DNA from: Saccharina japonica
Taxonomy: Eukaryota > Sar > Phaeophyceae > Laminariales > Laminariaceae
Length of the DNA stretch: 64,000 bases
Assembly: GCA_008828725.1 (NCBI GenBank)
Contig: MEHQ01003854.1
Coordinates: forward strand, 1,030,652 to 1,094,651
Direction: 5' to 3'
A program made the position numbers and the translations under genes. The stretch's first letter is position 1, and every line of letters begins with the position of its first letter. The notes under the pieces are model-generated. The model worked only from the letters and a program-made list of their open reading frames with translations, was not told the DNA's origin and made no database searches. Positions 1 through 11,429 of the stretch are shown here, piece by piece.

Positions 1-79
1 GTTTTTGTCGTGAATCATGACAAAAAAAATCACGATTCGCGACAAAACCTCACGAATCGTGATTTTTTTCGTTCGTTAG
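1..79. repeat. TCACGAATCGTGA palindrome cluster (left)
   Basis: Several imperfect copies of the palindrome TCACGATTCGTGA sit in A- or T-rich spacers and end at GTTCGTTAGGAATGGCC. The same cluster appears as a mirror image at 2641-2790 and again at 3255-3392. It looks like the outer part of an inverted-repeat element or a host repeat into which that element inserted; the window edge cuts it. Confidence 0.6.
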
Positions 80-2640
80 GAATGGCCTTAATAATAGTTA
101 CCAGGTACAAAGTACTGCTGTTTTGTACGTACGATGTAGCGAGCAGCTGGTCTGTAGCACTGCTGCTGCTGCAGTAGTATGTACTGCTGTACAGCAGCAC
201 TACTGTGGTTGTAGTGTATAGTGCTGTAGATACGAGTAGTCTGCTCCGACACGAGAGTCAGAGAAGGATTGAGACCCCCTCCCCGTTGCCGCCAGCTTTG
301 AAATATCTCGACTATATCCACGCGCAACCGCTTGCTCGGCACGAAGTGTTTTCGCCGCACGACCAAAACTGAGCCCGACACCGGGACCGCGACTGGTGCA
401 TTTCTGACAGAAACTGAGAAATGAAGTTGCGAACTGAGTATCAACACAGTTAGCGTTTCCTTCTTCCTGCGACACTTGGCATTGCCTTGACTCTGTACGT
501 ATGTTCAAATATCAAAACACGAGCGATCGCCATCACATTGTTGTCGTAAATCTCACAAACTATCCTGAAAACTGAGACTATCCACGGAACACCGAAAGCG
601 ACTGATCACATTTCTGAGACTGACTACTGTCGAGACTGAGAAATGAGGTTGCGAACTGAATATTTCAACACGCAGCATTCCCTTCTTCCTGGAACACTTG
701 GCATTGCCTTGATTCTGATATCGAAACACGACCGAGCGCCATCACATTGTCGTAAATATTAAGGATGGTACGAAATAACTGATGTGCCGGGTAAATTGCC
801 CTATCCGAAGCATGGTCGTTTTTGTTCCCGTTTGTTTTTTCCTGCGAACGAACACGATCTATACACGGCATGTATCAGACACTCGTGCCTTATATACCTC
901 TCTGCCACTGTACTACTTGCCTACAACATAGTTTTAAGGGTCCACTCATACTTGCCCACAACACAGATGCTGTGCACTCTCTCTTTCCCCTTCCAAGAAC
1001 TCTCCCCCTCCAACATCCAGCATATTCGACAAGCCGGGCAGGTGCAGCGGCCTTCCTGCCCTCCGACAAGAGCATCCGTCGCACTGGGCTGTCGCCACGG
1101 CGGGGTCTTATGGACATGGGCCCTGGCCTGCGGTTGCCGACGCCATCCCCACCCACCGTGGTATTCCCTTGCGCCAGCTCTTATACACTGTTTCCTTTTT
1201 TAGTTTGGTGTCTTCCGCCATCGGTTTTCTTACGTCAGCAACGTATGTCTATTGTGCCCCCTCTGTGAACGGTTGCCGGCGCTCTATGGTCGTCGCTTTC
1301 GTCCGCGTGCAAGATGTTTGACGATGCCCATTTCCAGGAATGTAAGTCCACCACCACGTGCAATTTCCCTTGTGACGCCAGCATGCCTCCTGATGTTGCC
1401 CTAGGACTAGCGGGCAAGGGTAGCGGAGTTTGCAGAGAGAGGGGCGGCCAGAAGGTGTTACATCTTCAGGGCAAGCAGCACCGTCAGGGCCAGCAGTACC
1501 AGCAGTACCCCCTTTTTCTCAATAAAGCTGTAAAGAGGATTAAAGAGTAGTCACATTTGTTCACGATCGATATATACTCGTATACTCTGGGGCGCAAGAA
1601 AATAAAGATCACGGTTGCTGTTACAATATAAAGGGAGCTCGTGCGGCGCAGGCAATATACACTTGCGATGGGGATTACTGGCCAGCTTGCGACCGGTGCA
1701 CGGCAGCAGCGCAGGTTGTGGCGCACGAACATATGCTCCCCTCGTAGGCAGCATTTTCTTACAGTAGTACAGCAGTAGTGTAGTACCCCCACTGCACACA
1801 CTGGTACATGTATATGCATGCAGTCAGTACGAGAGGGGTATATCCGCAGTATTTACAAGGGCTCCGCATGGGTGCCGGCATTCGCCGGCACCCATGCTTC
1901 GGATAGGGCAATTTACCCGGCACATCAGTTATTTCGTACCATCCTTAATATTTACGACAATGTGATGGCGCTCGGTCGTGTTTCGATATCAGAATCAAGG
2001 CAATGCCAAGTGTTCCAGGAAGAAGGGAATGCTGCGTGTTGAAATATTCAGTTCGCAACCTCATTTCTCAGTCTCGACAGTAGTAGTCAAGTCTCAGAAA
2101 TGTGATCAGTCGCTTTCGGTGTTCCGTGGATAGTCTCAGTTTTCAGGATAGTTTGTGATATTTACGACGACAATGTGATGGCGATCGCTCGTGTTTTGAT
2201 ATTTCATACGTACAGAGTCAAGGCAATGCCAAGTGTCGCAGGAAGAAGGAAACGCTAACTGTGTTGATACTCAGTTCGCAATTTCATTTCTCAGTTTCTG
2301 TCAGAAATGCACCAGTCGCGGTCCCGGTGTCGGGCTCAGTTTTGGTCGTGCGGCGAAAACACTTCGTGCCGAGCAAGCGGTTGCGCGTGGATATAGTCGA
2401 GATATTTCAAAGCTGGCGGCAACGGGGAGGGGGTCTCAACCCTTCTCTGACTCTCGTGTCGGAGCAGACTACTCGTATCTACAGCACTATACACTACAAC
2501 CACAGTAGTACTGCTGTACAGCAGTACGTACGTACTACTGCAGCAGCAGCAGTGCTACAGACCAGCTGCTCGCTACATCGTACGTGCAAAACAGCAGTAC
2601 TTTTGTACCTGGTACTATTATTAAGGGCCATTCCTAACGA
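80..2640. mobile_element. Long-inverted-repeat element, arms ~0.75-0.8 kb
   Basis: Positions about 83-818 and 1893-2637 are reverse complements of one another with only scattered differences, which I judge by eye as roughly 97-98% identical. They enclose a unique core (819-1892). The outer ends are AGGAATGGCCTTAATAATAG and its complement. A perfect hairpin (TGGGTGCCGGCATTCGCCGGCACCCA) lies at the inner edge of the right arm, 1869-1894. No transposase motif is visible in the core, whose short reading frames look random. This has the form of a non-autonomous foldback or long-TIR DNA transposon. A relative with a single arm lies at 12990-14345. The similarity of the arms suggests recent movement or gene conversion between them. 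Confidence 0.75.
819..1892. other. Core of the long-inverted-repeat element, no gene seen
   Basis: This ~1.07 kb core between the inverted arms is unique within the window. It has pyrimidine-rich stretches near 960-1200 and two short palindromic CAGCAGTA words near 1490 and 1770. I find no domain, no convincing splice-linked reading frame and no similarity to the other elements. Confidence 0.4.
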
Positions 2641-2790
2641 ACGAAAAAAATCACGATTCGTGAGGTTTTTGTCGTGAATCGTGATTTTTTTGTCATGATT
2701 TCACGACAAAAACCTCACGATTCACGACATCATTTTTTTTACAATTTCCTTAAAAAAAACAAAATCACGATTCATGACATTTTGTCGTGG
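2641..2790. repeat. TCACGAATCGTGA palindrome cluster (right)
   Basis: At least six imperfect copies of CACGATTCGTGA or CACGATTCATGA run in both orientations, separated by T or A runs. This is the mirror partner of positions 1-79. The following stretch 2791-3010 shows nothing I can name. Confidence 0.6.
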
Positions 2791-3009
2791 CTCGAAATAC
2801 GCCTGATCAAGGCACTACGTAACCCACCCGACACCAACGGTATCCGATGGCCGGTATAGGGGCATGGCAGACCCTGCTTCGTACGACGATTGTGGACAGC
2901 GAGCGGCTGCCTAAAGACACTGCTGGGTGCGGACTAACGAGCACGACGTGGCCTCGAAATCTCGAGGCGGAGGAGACACAGCGTGAAGAAAAAGCAAAAA
3001 TAATCTGAA

Positions 3010-3240
3010 AATCTCACAGGCCAGACAGGGCAGACGACATGTCAGAGAGATTGGAACCTCGCGCGGACCTGGCTTGGCTGACAGCACTTGAGGTTGGAAT
3101 ATCACAGGCCGAGTCAGACCTTGGGCAGCGATTTGAATCACGGGCCGGGTCGGGCGCGGCCGGCCTGGCACGGCCCGGCCGTCACCTACCTGCGAGACTT
3201 GGCCCCACCCTCAAATACCGTTGGATTTGAAATATCGGAT
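3010..3240. repeat. Degenerate CGGGTCGGGC-type repeat block
   Basis: A degenerate direct repeat based on words such as CGGGCCGGGTCGGG and TCACGGGCC is alternated with AATATC-like spacers. It resembles the two larger arrays at 21968-22235 and 22446-22680, so the three appear to be one dispersed repeat family. Confidence 0.5.
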
Positions 3241-3254
3241 TTTTGACAATTTGA

Positions 3255-3395
3255 AAATATCACGAAACGTGACGAAAAATCATTTATTATTTGCGTTAGG
3301 AAAGAAATCTCACGAATCGTGATATTTTGTCATGCCAAAACGTCATGAATCGTGATTTTTTTTTGTTCGTTAGGAACGGCCCTAATACGCTGTTG
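3255..3395. repeat. Third TCACGAATCGTGA cluster ending in GTTCGTTAGGAACGGCC
   Basis: The palindrome words CACGAATCGTGA and CATGAATCGTGA recur here and finish at GTTCGTTAGGAACGGCCCTAAT, nearly the same junction as at 70-90 and 2625-2645. It is probably the end of another, truncated member of the family. Confidence 0.5.
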
Positions 3396-3538
3396 TTCTA
3401 CGTACAAGCTCATATTTCTACCCTGAAAAGGGAGCTACGACAGCAGCAGTACCAAGGCGTACAGACATTGAGTTTGCGATAGAAGTAAAAAAAATATTTA
3501 CTTTCCTTCCGCTCAAAAAAGTCAATTCCCTTCCCCTC

Positions 3539-4331
3539 AGGCCGTTTCCTATGCGGTTCGATTTCGAGCTTCAGATTTGTATTTTTCGATCTCAAAAACG
3601 AAAGCACCGTCCTATGCAGTCGGATAATGCAAAATCTGACCGGAAATTTTTCGATTTGAGAATCCGATGACCCAAGTCGTCGGATTTTGGCCCAAAATCC
3701 GACGACTTGGGTCATCAGATTTTCAAATCGAAAAATGGCATGGTCTCTAAATTCAAGATGTTATCCACGCAGCAAGCAAGCAGCAGCAGCAGCACGATCG
3801 ATGAGCTGGATGGTGACACAGCGACGTTGCTTCGCGCCCGACGCGCAGCCGACGATCGGTGGGCCTCTCCGTCGCCAAACTGCAGTCGGATGGCGCGGGC
3901 TCGGGCCTAGAGACGAAGGGAAGCGCACTCGGCGCGCGCCTCGCCGTACTCGTAGATTTTACAGCAGCAGCAGCAGTACAGTACACAGAGTCAACGCTCG
4001 GATGCTTCGTTGTGTCAAAATACAAAATACCAAGACAGGTCGGCTCGAGCGCACTCGGCGCGTCGCCGCCAGACCAGAGGCAGCCAGCGTGACTTCGAAC
4101 GCTTGGGTTCTATGCCCAGTACAGCGCACTCGGCGCGTCTCTTCGCGGCGCCAAACCACAACAACAACAGCAGTTGGTCTTGCCGTTTGCTCAAATATCT
4201 GCACGTATGATACAACAAATCCGTGTTTTCTCGCATAAGAAGACTGTTTCGATTTTCGAACTAGGTCGCTGAAAAATCGATCAGACCATAATCTGAAGCT
4301 CAAAAATCGAACCGCATTAGGAAACGGCCTA
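3539..4331. mobile_element. CAG-rich foldback element, copy A
   Basis: The element is bounded by AGGCCGTTTCCTATGCGGTT at 3539 and its complement AACCGCATTAGGAAACGGCCT ending near 4331. Just inside the left end is a long palindrome (3666-3720, GATGACCCAAGTCGTCGGAT and complement). The interior has CAG runs and a reading frame beginning MAWSLNSRCYPRSKQ that recurs in copy B at 17309-17953, but this is repeat similarity, not evidence of a protein. The word GTTTGCGATAGAAGTAAA occurs outside both ends (near 3470 and 4347), so the element may sit in a larger unit. Confidence 0.6.
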
Positions 4332-4789
4332 AATGGTTTCGGTGTGTTTGCGATAGAAGTAAACAAAATCCTGCAGGCGACGCCTCGAAAATGGATAAGG
4401 GAAGTGGGGTGAGGCAATGCGGCAAAACAAACAAACAACGAGAAACAAAAAGTAGCGACGAGAGGAACGGCAGCCCAGCAACGGTGGCGGCGGCAGGGGT
4501 ATAACCGCAGATGCCGCAGCTGCTATCCCACGACCGTAAGCCAGCAGCACCGGTGGCTGCAGCTACGTGGCTGGTAGCCCCAGCAGCATCGGCAGCGCAC
4601 CGGCAGCAGGCAGAGCAGCAGCAGAGCAGCAGAAGCAACAGCTTCCGTTTTTGCTTTTTTCGATTTTGCGTCCGACTCTTCTTGTCGTCGTGTGCTGCTC
4701 CTGCTGCTGCCCACGACCTACGCGCGACACCGCGCCGGCACGCTCCGCTCCAAAGCCCGAGCAACCCGGCGCCCGACATAATTATTAAA
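4332..4789. other. CAG/CTG-rich spacer
   Basis: The stretch is rich in CAGCAG and GCAGC words (4505-4640) and carries overlapping reading frames on both strands caused by that composition. I see no domain or splice-linked exon here. Confidence 0.4.
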
Positions 4790-5080
4790 AAAAAAAACAA
4801 CAACAACAACAACAGCTGTGAGCTCGAGGATTTTGTCGCTCATCTTTGCTAGATGAGTGTAATACTTCGATCGCGCGTACTGTAGGATTTTATATGTCAT
4901 CATGTAGGGTGTACATCCCGTATGAGGGGGACACAATCTGAGGCTGTAGAATTCAGGAAGTGTGTCGCTATTTGTGGGGGGAGAATAATTAAATAAAATA
5001 AATAAAATTANAATTAAACAGTCTGAAATACACATACCAGGTATACTTATAGTGTTCCGCGAGTTGACGTGATAGAGTGG
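4790..5080 (+). repeat. Dispersed repeat, copy A of the 48240-48625 family
   Basis: Starting at an AACAACAACAACAGCTGTGAGCTCG run, this segment matches the reverse complement of 48240-48620 through landmarks such as TCTTTGCTAG, GTGTAATACTTCGATCGCG, GTACATCCCGTATGAGGGGG and TACCAGGTATAC. One undetermined base (n) lies at 5011 in an AT-rich run. No coding capacity is evident. Confidence 0.6.
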
Positions 5081-5124
5081 GTCATACTATTAGTCGCGCA
5101 AGCCACCTGTCGCCGTTATATATC

Positions 5125-5178
5125 TGTATGGGGAACAAGGGCTCCGCTCGCGCGGGCGGCTACGCCGCCCGCTACGCT
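5125..5178. repeat. GC-rich hairpin after AAGGGCTCCGC
   Basis: A strong stem-loop is formed by GCGGGCGGCTACGCCGCCCGC, flanked by CTCCGCTCGCG and CGCTCGCGGAG, giving about 20 paired bases. A weaker, related block lies at 5358-5392. The leading word AAGGGCTCCGC also opens hairpins at 1857 and 12995 and recurs at 6035 and 6336. Confidence 0.55.
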
Positions 5179-5980
5179 CGCGGAGGAAGATATAACCAAA
5201 TACAATGTGAAAAGAGGTAAAAGAGGACATAAATTAGCTGCAACACTGGCGACTTGATAATGCCAAGAGCTCCATCTGTATGTTGGCAAATACAGGACAA
5301 AGCGAATATCTATCTTCCAACACGAAAAACTATCGCGAAGAAAGCAACGCTCCCCTCCGAGGGCGGCTGATGCCGTCTGCTACGCTCGTGCAAGGAAAGG
5401 GGCAGAAGAGGTCCACGATGTGGTGCAAGAGGACGGGACTTGAAAATGCCAAGAGATTCATGGTGCAATGCAGCGAAAAAAGTACTGCTGTACGTACGTA
5501 CAACCGTGTATCGTACTGCAGGACAGGAGTACTGGTATGTAGCATGTGGCAAAAAGCACCTACGACGCGACAGCAGCAGCAGTCGTTCACCACAAAAGTA
5601 AAAAAAAAAGAGTACAGGCGACTTCCAAATGCATAGTAGATAGATAGAGCTCCATGCTCCAGGACAACAAAGCTCTATATACTCGAAAGGAAGAGAAAGC
5701 AGAGCAACACGGCTCACAGCTGCGCTGCCTGCTGTGTGGGTGTGATTTATGCCTTTTCCGTGACTATGTGTGCTATTAATAGTACAACAACAGCAGTAGT
5801 AGTAGTATGGTGTGACAAACAACAGATCGAAAACTAACTACAGCAACAGCAACGACAACGAAAAACACCCACAAACCCACCCACCCATCCACCCACGCAT
5901 CCACCCAACATGTGCTACAGGAGCACAGCTGTACGCCGAACTATGCCAGAGCGGGAGCCGGTATAGCGGACAAAAAACAA
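5179..5980. other. Spacer without recognised gene
   Basis: I see only short words: CAGCAG and TACTGCTGTACGTACG near 5485, CAGCAGTAGTAGTAGTA near 5790, and a CCACCCATCCACCC run at 5875-5910. Open frames here are short and show no conserved motif. Confidence 0.35.
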
Positions 5981-6580
5981 ATGCCGGCATCGATTGCGGA
6001 GCCCTGGTAACACTATCCCGGCACCTATGCGGAGCCCTTGTATCGGACCGAAACAAAAATAACTAATTTTTTCCCTCGATTTTTGTTTTTCGGAGCTTTT
6101 TATCTTGAAATTAGGCCAAGAACGGCTAACTCGCCCAGTTTTAGGTATTTTTCGATTCTGACCGAAGTTCTGGAGATCCATTTTTTCACTTTTTTTGGAC
6201 TCTTTAAAAACATATATCTTGAAATTAGTGTGGAAAATGTTTATCTTGAAATTAGTGTGGATATGGACAAAAAAATAGCAAATGCCGGCATCGATTGCGG
6301 AGCCCTGGTAACACTATGCCGGCACCTATGCGGAGCCCTTGTATCGGACCGAAACAAAAAAAGCTCATTTTTTCCCTCGATTTTTGTTTTTCGGAGCTTT
6401 TTATCTTGAAATTAGGCCAAGAACGGCTAACTCGCCCGGTTTTAGGTATTTTTCGATTCTGACCGAAGTTCTGGAGATCCATTTTTTTTCACTTTTTTTG
6501 GACTCTTTAAAAATATATATCTTGAAATTAGTGTGGAAAATGTGCATCTTGAAATTAGTGTGGGTAGAAGAAAGCAAAGA
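5981..6580 (+). repeat. Two-copy tandem duplication, ~301 bp unit
   Basis: Unit 1 (about 5981-6281) and unit 2 (about 6282-6580) both begin ATGCCGGCATCGATTGCGGA and are nearly identical, differing at few places. Each contains GGCACCTATGCGGAGCCCTT, a T-rich stretch, and two copies of the submotif ATCTTGAAATTAGTGTGG. The head forms a partial hairpin through CGGAGCCCT and AGGGCTCCG-like words. No protein is indicated; the antisense frames of the two units read alike only because of the duplication. Confidence 0.8.
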
Positions 6581-6918
6581 AAGCCAAGAACTTCGGGAAA
6601 TCAAGGATCGTAGAAGCGAGAATTGTTTGTCGTAGACTCTCTGAGAGCGCAGCAGGTCTTTACGATCAAGGGAAAAAAACGGAAGGAGATGAATGTTAAT
6701 TTAAGTTATTTTATCGTGCGTACTGCCTGGTTTTTTATGTTTATAGACCGTGGCGGGCGCCGCCGCTGCCTGCTAGTGCTGCTACTGCTGCTACCCGCGC
6801 AGTGTGTGTAAAATTGAAATGATACACGACGATTGTCACGCTGTCGCGCTCTATCGAGCACGGGCGGCTGTTGTATATATACTAATACACACGTACAGGG
6901 TTCGTACTGGACTGCTAT

Positions 6919-6921
6919 TAA

Positions 6922-6981
<60 letters not shown>

Positions 6982-6983
6982 AG

Positions 6984-7073
<90 letters not shown>

Positions 7074-7075
7074 AG

Positions 7076-7165
<90 letters not shown>

Positions 7166-7167
7166 AG

Positions 7168-7201
<34 letters not shown>

Positions 7202-7208
7202 GCTGCTG

Positions 7209-7255
<47 letters not shown>

Positions 7256-7262
7256 GCTGCTG

Positions 7263-7297
<35 letters not shown>
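6919..7297 (+). repeat. (TAC)n trinucleotide microsatellite, ~380 bp
   Basis: Nearly uninterrupted TAC/ACT repeats extend for about 380 bp, broken by CAGTAC phase changes near 6981, 7073 and 7165 and by two TGCTGCTGC patches near 7200 and 7254. The long frames of repeated Leu, Tyr or Thr across it are artefacts of the repeat. Confidence 0.97.
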
Positions 7298-7559
7298 GTT
7301 CTACTGCAGTACTGTACAAAGACTGCCGTGCTTGCTGCTGTAGTATCGTAATCGTATCCCGACGAAGCAAGGCCGAAGGGGTGGAAGGGACTAAAGCTCG
7401 CTCAGGGAGGTAGTTGGGAGTAGGTAGTCGCATTTGCGAGACCGAGCTATCGAAGAAAAGAGCTATCGAAGCTCGCGACCGAAAAAAAAACCCAAGATCC
7501 TGGAACAAATACAGGTAAAAAGTACGTACGTACGTAGAACCTCGCTATGTGAGTACGAG

Positions 7560-7885
7560 TATCTCCAAGAAACAACCACAAAATGATCTTGCTGCCTCGA
7601 AGAAACAACCTCGACGCCCCGCAAACAGCCTTCCTGCCTCGAAGAAAAAGTGTCGATGTCCCGCCGTCTCGCAAGAGCCTACGGATTGAAGGCCGCCGCG
7701 CTCGGCGGCGACGCGCAACCTCGAGAGAGCGCGAGCGGGAACAGGCCCGTCGGAGGCCGGAGAAGGCGACCCGCGAGAGAACGGACGAGAAAGCGCGGGC
7801 GAGGTGCCGAGAGCTGACGCGTTTCCATTTCGGTCTGAAGCCCAGACGATAGGAGAGACTTCGGTGATTTCCAAAATCACGAGAG
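7560..7885. repeat. Dispersed GC-rich repeat, copy A
   Basis: The segment shares GAACGGACGAGAAAGCG, TTCGGTCTGAAG and neighbouring words, in the same order, with 14450-14800, at moderate divergence. Both copies lie directly upstream of a TACTCGGAGTA element (8040 and 14839), which suggests that the two repeats travel together or share an insertion preference. Confidence 0.5.
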
Positions 7886-8039
7886 GCAACGCCATTCAAT
7901 GTATATATATACTAGGGAATAAGAGGCCCTCCCGCCCCCACGGCGGTAGGGCCATTGGCGCAAGTAGTAAAGGAGATGATAGAGGCTCAAATGAAAAATA
8001 ATAGGAATAAAATTGGAAACAATTTGACGACGAAGATTC

Positions 8040-8535
8040 CACAGATGCTCCGAGTACCTTGAAGTAAAGTAAGGAGTATTGGAGAAAACATACTTCAGGT
8101 ACTTCGTGTACTCGGAGCATTTCGAGGTTCGATACTCCGGGATACTGCTCGTACTCGGAGTATTCCGGGTATGAACACTCTCGATACTGCTTGTACCCCG
8201 AGTATTTCGGGGTCCGATACTGCGCATACCCCTTCCATGTACTCCGAGTATTTGGGGCTTCAGTACTGCTCATACTCCAAGTACTCCGAGTATTCAGGCC
8301 GCCAGTACTCTAATACTCTATGTACTCGGAGTACGAAATGTACTCGATACTCGGAGTATACTCGGAGTGTGAAGTACGTTAGGAGCATCTTTGCATCATT
8401 TGAAAGACTCGGCCGTCATTCCCCCCAGGTTCTGGGAGCATGTGACTGGCGTTTATAGCATTTCAAAATTCACAGATAAGATGCTCCCATTTCCTCGGAG
8501 TAATATTAGAGTATTTTCGAGAAAAAATACTTCAG
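8040..8535 (+). mobile_element. TACTCGGAGTA-palindrome element, copy 1
   Basis: It opens with CACAGATGCTCCGAGTACC, the terminal repeat of the family, then runs through about ten imperfect copies of TACTCGGAGTA and related half-words to about 8385. It continues through GGAGCATCTTTGCATCATTT to TTCACAGATAAGATGCTCCC and another short palindrome patch ending near 8535. This order is the reverse complement of the middle and right parts of the 734 bp copy at 45012-45745, so it is a rearranged or truncated long-form member. It has no coding capacity; its frames are repeat-driven (SGYEQY-like). Confidence 0.8.
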
Positions 8536-9039
8536 ATACTTTGTGCACTCAACAGATAATTCTTCGACTTCGGGATGAAGAAAAAGTGCGGGATCACTTT
8601 TTGACGAAATCAAGAAATAATTTGGTTTTGAATTTTGACTTTGAAATTGAAACAGCCCGATAACGGAGTCAAAATCTAAAATCGGCAGTCACGAGACTGG
8701 CGAACAGAAGCGCGGTTGAGCCTCTCCGTAGGGTCAAGCGCGTTGTACCGACGCTTAGCGCAGGCGTGTGTCGCATCTATGGTGTCGCACAATAGTTTTG
8801 TGGGTCGGTATGTGAGAGAATTGCATATATTTTCTCGAGAACCACGCTACGAGTACGTACGAGTACGAAATCATGTGTTTTTGCATGCATGTTTCCTTTT
8901 TGTTCGTTGTGAGGCATCATAAAAATCCTTGATGCGCCACGAGTGTGAGCGTATATATCATCCTCCTGCCTCCAAGCCTACGCTCGTCACTGTCAATATG
9001 GCTACCGCTGCTGCTGTAGAGAAAGGGCTCTACGTCTAG

Positions 9040-9125
9040 ACGAGTGTCTTGCCGTGCTGTGTGTGCTGCTGTGCTGTGTGTGCTGCTGTGCTGTGTGTGC
9101 TGCTGTGCTGTTTGTTGTTGTATAG
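9040..9125 (+). repeat. Short minisatellite, ~18 bp unit
   Basis: About four tandem copies of a TGCTGCTGTGCTGTGTG unit are present. It is a simple low-complexity run with no other signal. Confidence 0.85.
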
Positions 9126-9129
9126 AAAA

Positions 9130-10595
9130 GGATAAAATCATAACCCTGAAACTTTATTCCTGGGCGCGGAGGCCGGGCGCGGAAGGAAAATTCACGTGCT
9201 CTACGGCGCATGAACTCGCGTCGTCTCTCGGGATGTCTGCTTTAGTACTCCCACCACAACCAAACGGGATAGCTGGTGTATCTATGCTGTGTTGGAAATT
9301 AGAGCTAGGCTCGCGTGGAGGCAAAAGCAAACAAGAAGGCACAGCGCTGTGTGCTAAAACTATCTTCCACCCCAGATTCACGACAAAGGGTTGGAGAAAT
9401 TCTTCACAACAATGGAACAGTTTGTCTAGGTTTTAAAAAATCTGTATCTTACTCCCAACCGCAATTTTGCACTGCTCTGGGTGTATAACATATCTGCATC
9501 GCCCGTACTCTCTTCAAGTTCAAATTTATTCGACGGCTCGCCTTCTGGTCAGTTGTGTAAATATAAAACACATCGGCAGCAACCACAGCACGATTTACAT
9601 TTCAACCCACAGCGCTGCGCTTCGGAATTAGGTTGTCTTATGATAGCTTCTTGATAGCAAGTAGAAGCCTAGACTATGAGGGCTTCCTTTCTTTTCGGCA
9701 AAATAAAAGGAGCTAGCAGGGCATACGTAAAGGATTAACGCGGGTACGCAGCTCCACCCGCGCCCCTGTCTACTCCTGTTGCTCCTGAAGACTTTGGACG
9801 TGAAAAACCTAGTTTGGATGAGCAGGAAACATCAGCCAGACCTGAATGCTGTACGAGTACATGCGTGTCTACAGCAGTAGTGCCACTACTCTATTCAGCT
9901 CGTGTTGTTTCAAACACGACACGGTAGTTCCAGCCCACGGCATGTCCTTGCATCCAGGTGCTAGGCGTGTGCGAGGCGCAGTCCTTGGCTAGCTATATAT
10001 TTATTGCTGCGTACCACCTACCAGGCACCTGGTATCTCACAGCATACTACAGACAACACAGAGATACTCGTAGAATAGAGACAGGATACTGCTACGTATA
10101 TGTTGATACCAACAAGGAGATCGACGAGAGCAGAGATGCGATGGGATAGATAAGGTGTGGTTATGTGCCCAGAAGGGTCGTCACCACAGCCAGAGAGATA
10201 CAGTAGATGCTTCCACCTGGCGTGGGTCACGCGTGTATCCCCCTTTGGATAGACCTATAGGCCCACACACGACCTCGCCGGGTGAGGTATCTCAAAGCAT
10301 CATCAGCAAACAAACACAGAGTAGGTAACTCGGCGCGTATGGATCTTTATGTGCTATTACACGAGTATGAGGTTGGTTGCAGCAGTATTCTGGGAGCACA
10401 CAGCGAAGAACCGAAGAAGCCTGTCGACCTCCGAACTGCGTATAGAAACACCCCAAGATGTGATAAATATATGCCGAGTGTTTACGCCTAGCGTCGACCA
10501 CGCGCGCGTCCGGCTAGAGGTTCCCAAGCGCATTCGTTCGTAGTCACCAGCAATGCGTTGTCGGGTTGAGGTGTTCGATTTGAAGCTGGTCTGAA
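9130..10595. other. Spacer inside the inverted repeat pair, no gene seen
   Basis: No domain, convincing exon or terminal repeat can be recognised. TACCAGGCACCTGGTA (10018) and CAGCAGTATTC (10378) are instances of the short words scattered across the window. Confidence 0.3.
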
Positions 10596-10939
10596 TTTCA
10601 CAGACAGAACTAAAAATCAAATTATTTCTTGATATCGACAGAATGTGATCCCGCACATATTCTTTATCCCGAAGTCGAAGAATTATCTGTTACTCGAGTA
10701 ATTTCGGCGTCGCAATACTTCGTAACTCGGAGTTTGTTGTTGTTGTTGTTGTCTTCACATTAAAAACCGTGCCGGTCTCTCTATCCAGTACCTCCATCTG
10801 TCCGTACTAATCCAACACTTGACACGGTCGATTCCCGTGGTCACAGGCTAACTTACCCAAAAAAGGTATACTGAAATAAAAGTGGAACCCGAAGGGTCCG
10901 CAAAGCGATCAAAGCCAGTCAAAAACAGATAGTCTGGAG

Positions 10940-11170
10940 CCCTCCGCTCCCCTCTACACGCTATGTGAAGGTAAAAATAAAAATGGAAAAGTCAACATCA
11001 CCAATCCGGGGTACACGCCCCCTGATTCTATCTTGGTGCCCCTATAATGCCGGGGTGTTCCGTGCCGGGTTCACGCCGGTCAGGCAAACAAATCGAGTCC
11101 TCCACCCCGATTATAAACGCAGACATGATACGGGGGAAGGGAACTATGGTCCCGTGTGACTGATGTACCC
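10940..11170 (+). repeat. Dispersed repeat related to 13604-13760
   Basis: CCCTATAATGCCGGGGTGTT, followed by CCGGGTTCACGCCGGTCAGGCA, parallels CCCTACAATGCCGGGACGGA with GCTGGGTTTTCACCAACCAGGCA at 13650-13705. It is a diverged copy of the same dispersed repeat. A (GTT)n run lies just upstream at 10735-10752. Confidence 0.45.
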
Positions 11171-11204
11171 CCGGCCTGCGAGCAGTGTAACTGCAAAACT
11201 ACTG

Positions 11205-11425
11205 GTGGCCTAAATACTCGGAGTACTTGGAGTATGAACACTACTGAAGGCCCAAATACTCGGAGTACTGCTTGTATACTCAAGTATAAGTACAGCTCAT
11301 ACTCCCAGTACTCGGAGTAATTGGGCCTTCTGTACTGTTCATACTCCAAGTACTCCGAGTATTTAGCCCACCAGTACTCTAATACTCTCAGTACTCGGAG
11401 TACGAAAAATACTCGGAGCATCTGT
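11205..11425 (-). mobile_element. TACTCGGAGTA-palindrome element, copy 2 (partial)
   Basis: Seven or more TACTCGGAGTA-type palindromes lie within 220 bp, ending in the terminal repeat CTCGGAGCATCTGTG at about 11425. The order (GTGGCCTAAATACTCGGAG, then GAAGGCCCAAATACTCGGAG) matches the first third of the long member at 45012-45320. The left terminal repeat is missing. Confidence 0.75.
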
Positions 11426-11429
11426 GAAA

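Larger units (their letters stand above)
8546..10692. repeat. Inverted repeat pair (~95 bp arms, ~2 kb apart)
   Basis: The left arm, about 8546-8640 (ACAGATAATTCTTCGACTTCGGG...), is repeated as its reverse complement at about 10600-10692 with moderate divergence. Outside each arm is a weak TACTCGGAG-like patch (8495-8535 and 10695-10735). It may mark the ends of a ~2.2 kb element or two independently inserted copies in opposite orientation. Confidence 0.5.

Noticed and set aside
3687-4238. A 183-codon frame repeated at 17309-17953
   Set aside because: Conservation extends equally over non-coding parts and both strands of the foldback element, so it reflects repeat copies rather than selection on a protein.
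6804-7351. Long plus-strand frames of poly-Leu, poly-Tyr and poly-Thr
   Set aside because: They arise from translating the (TAC)n microsatellite in each frame; no start context, domain or flanking exon supports a protein.
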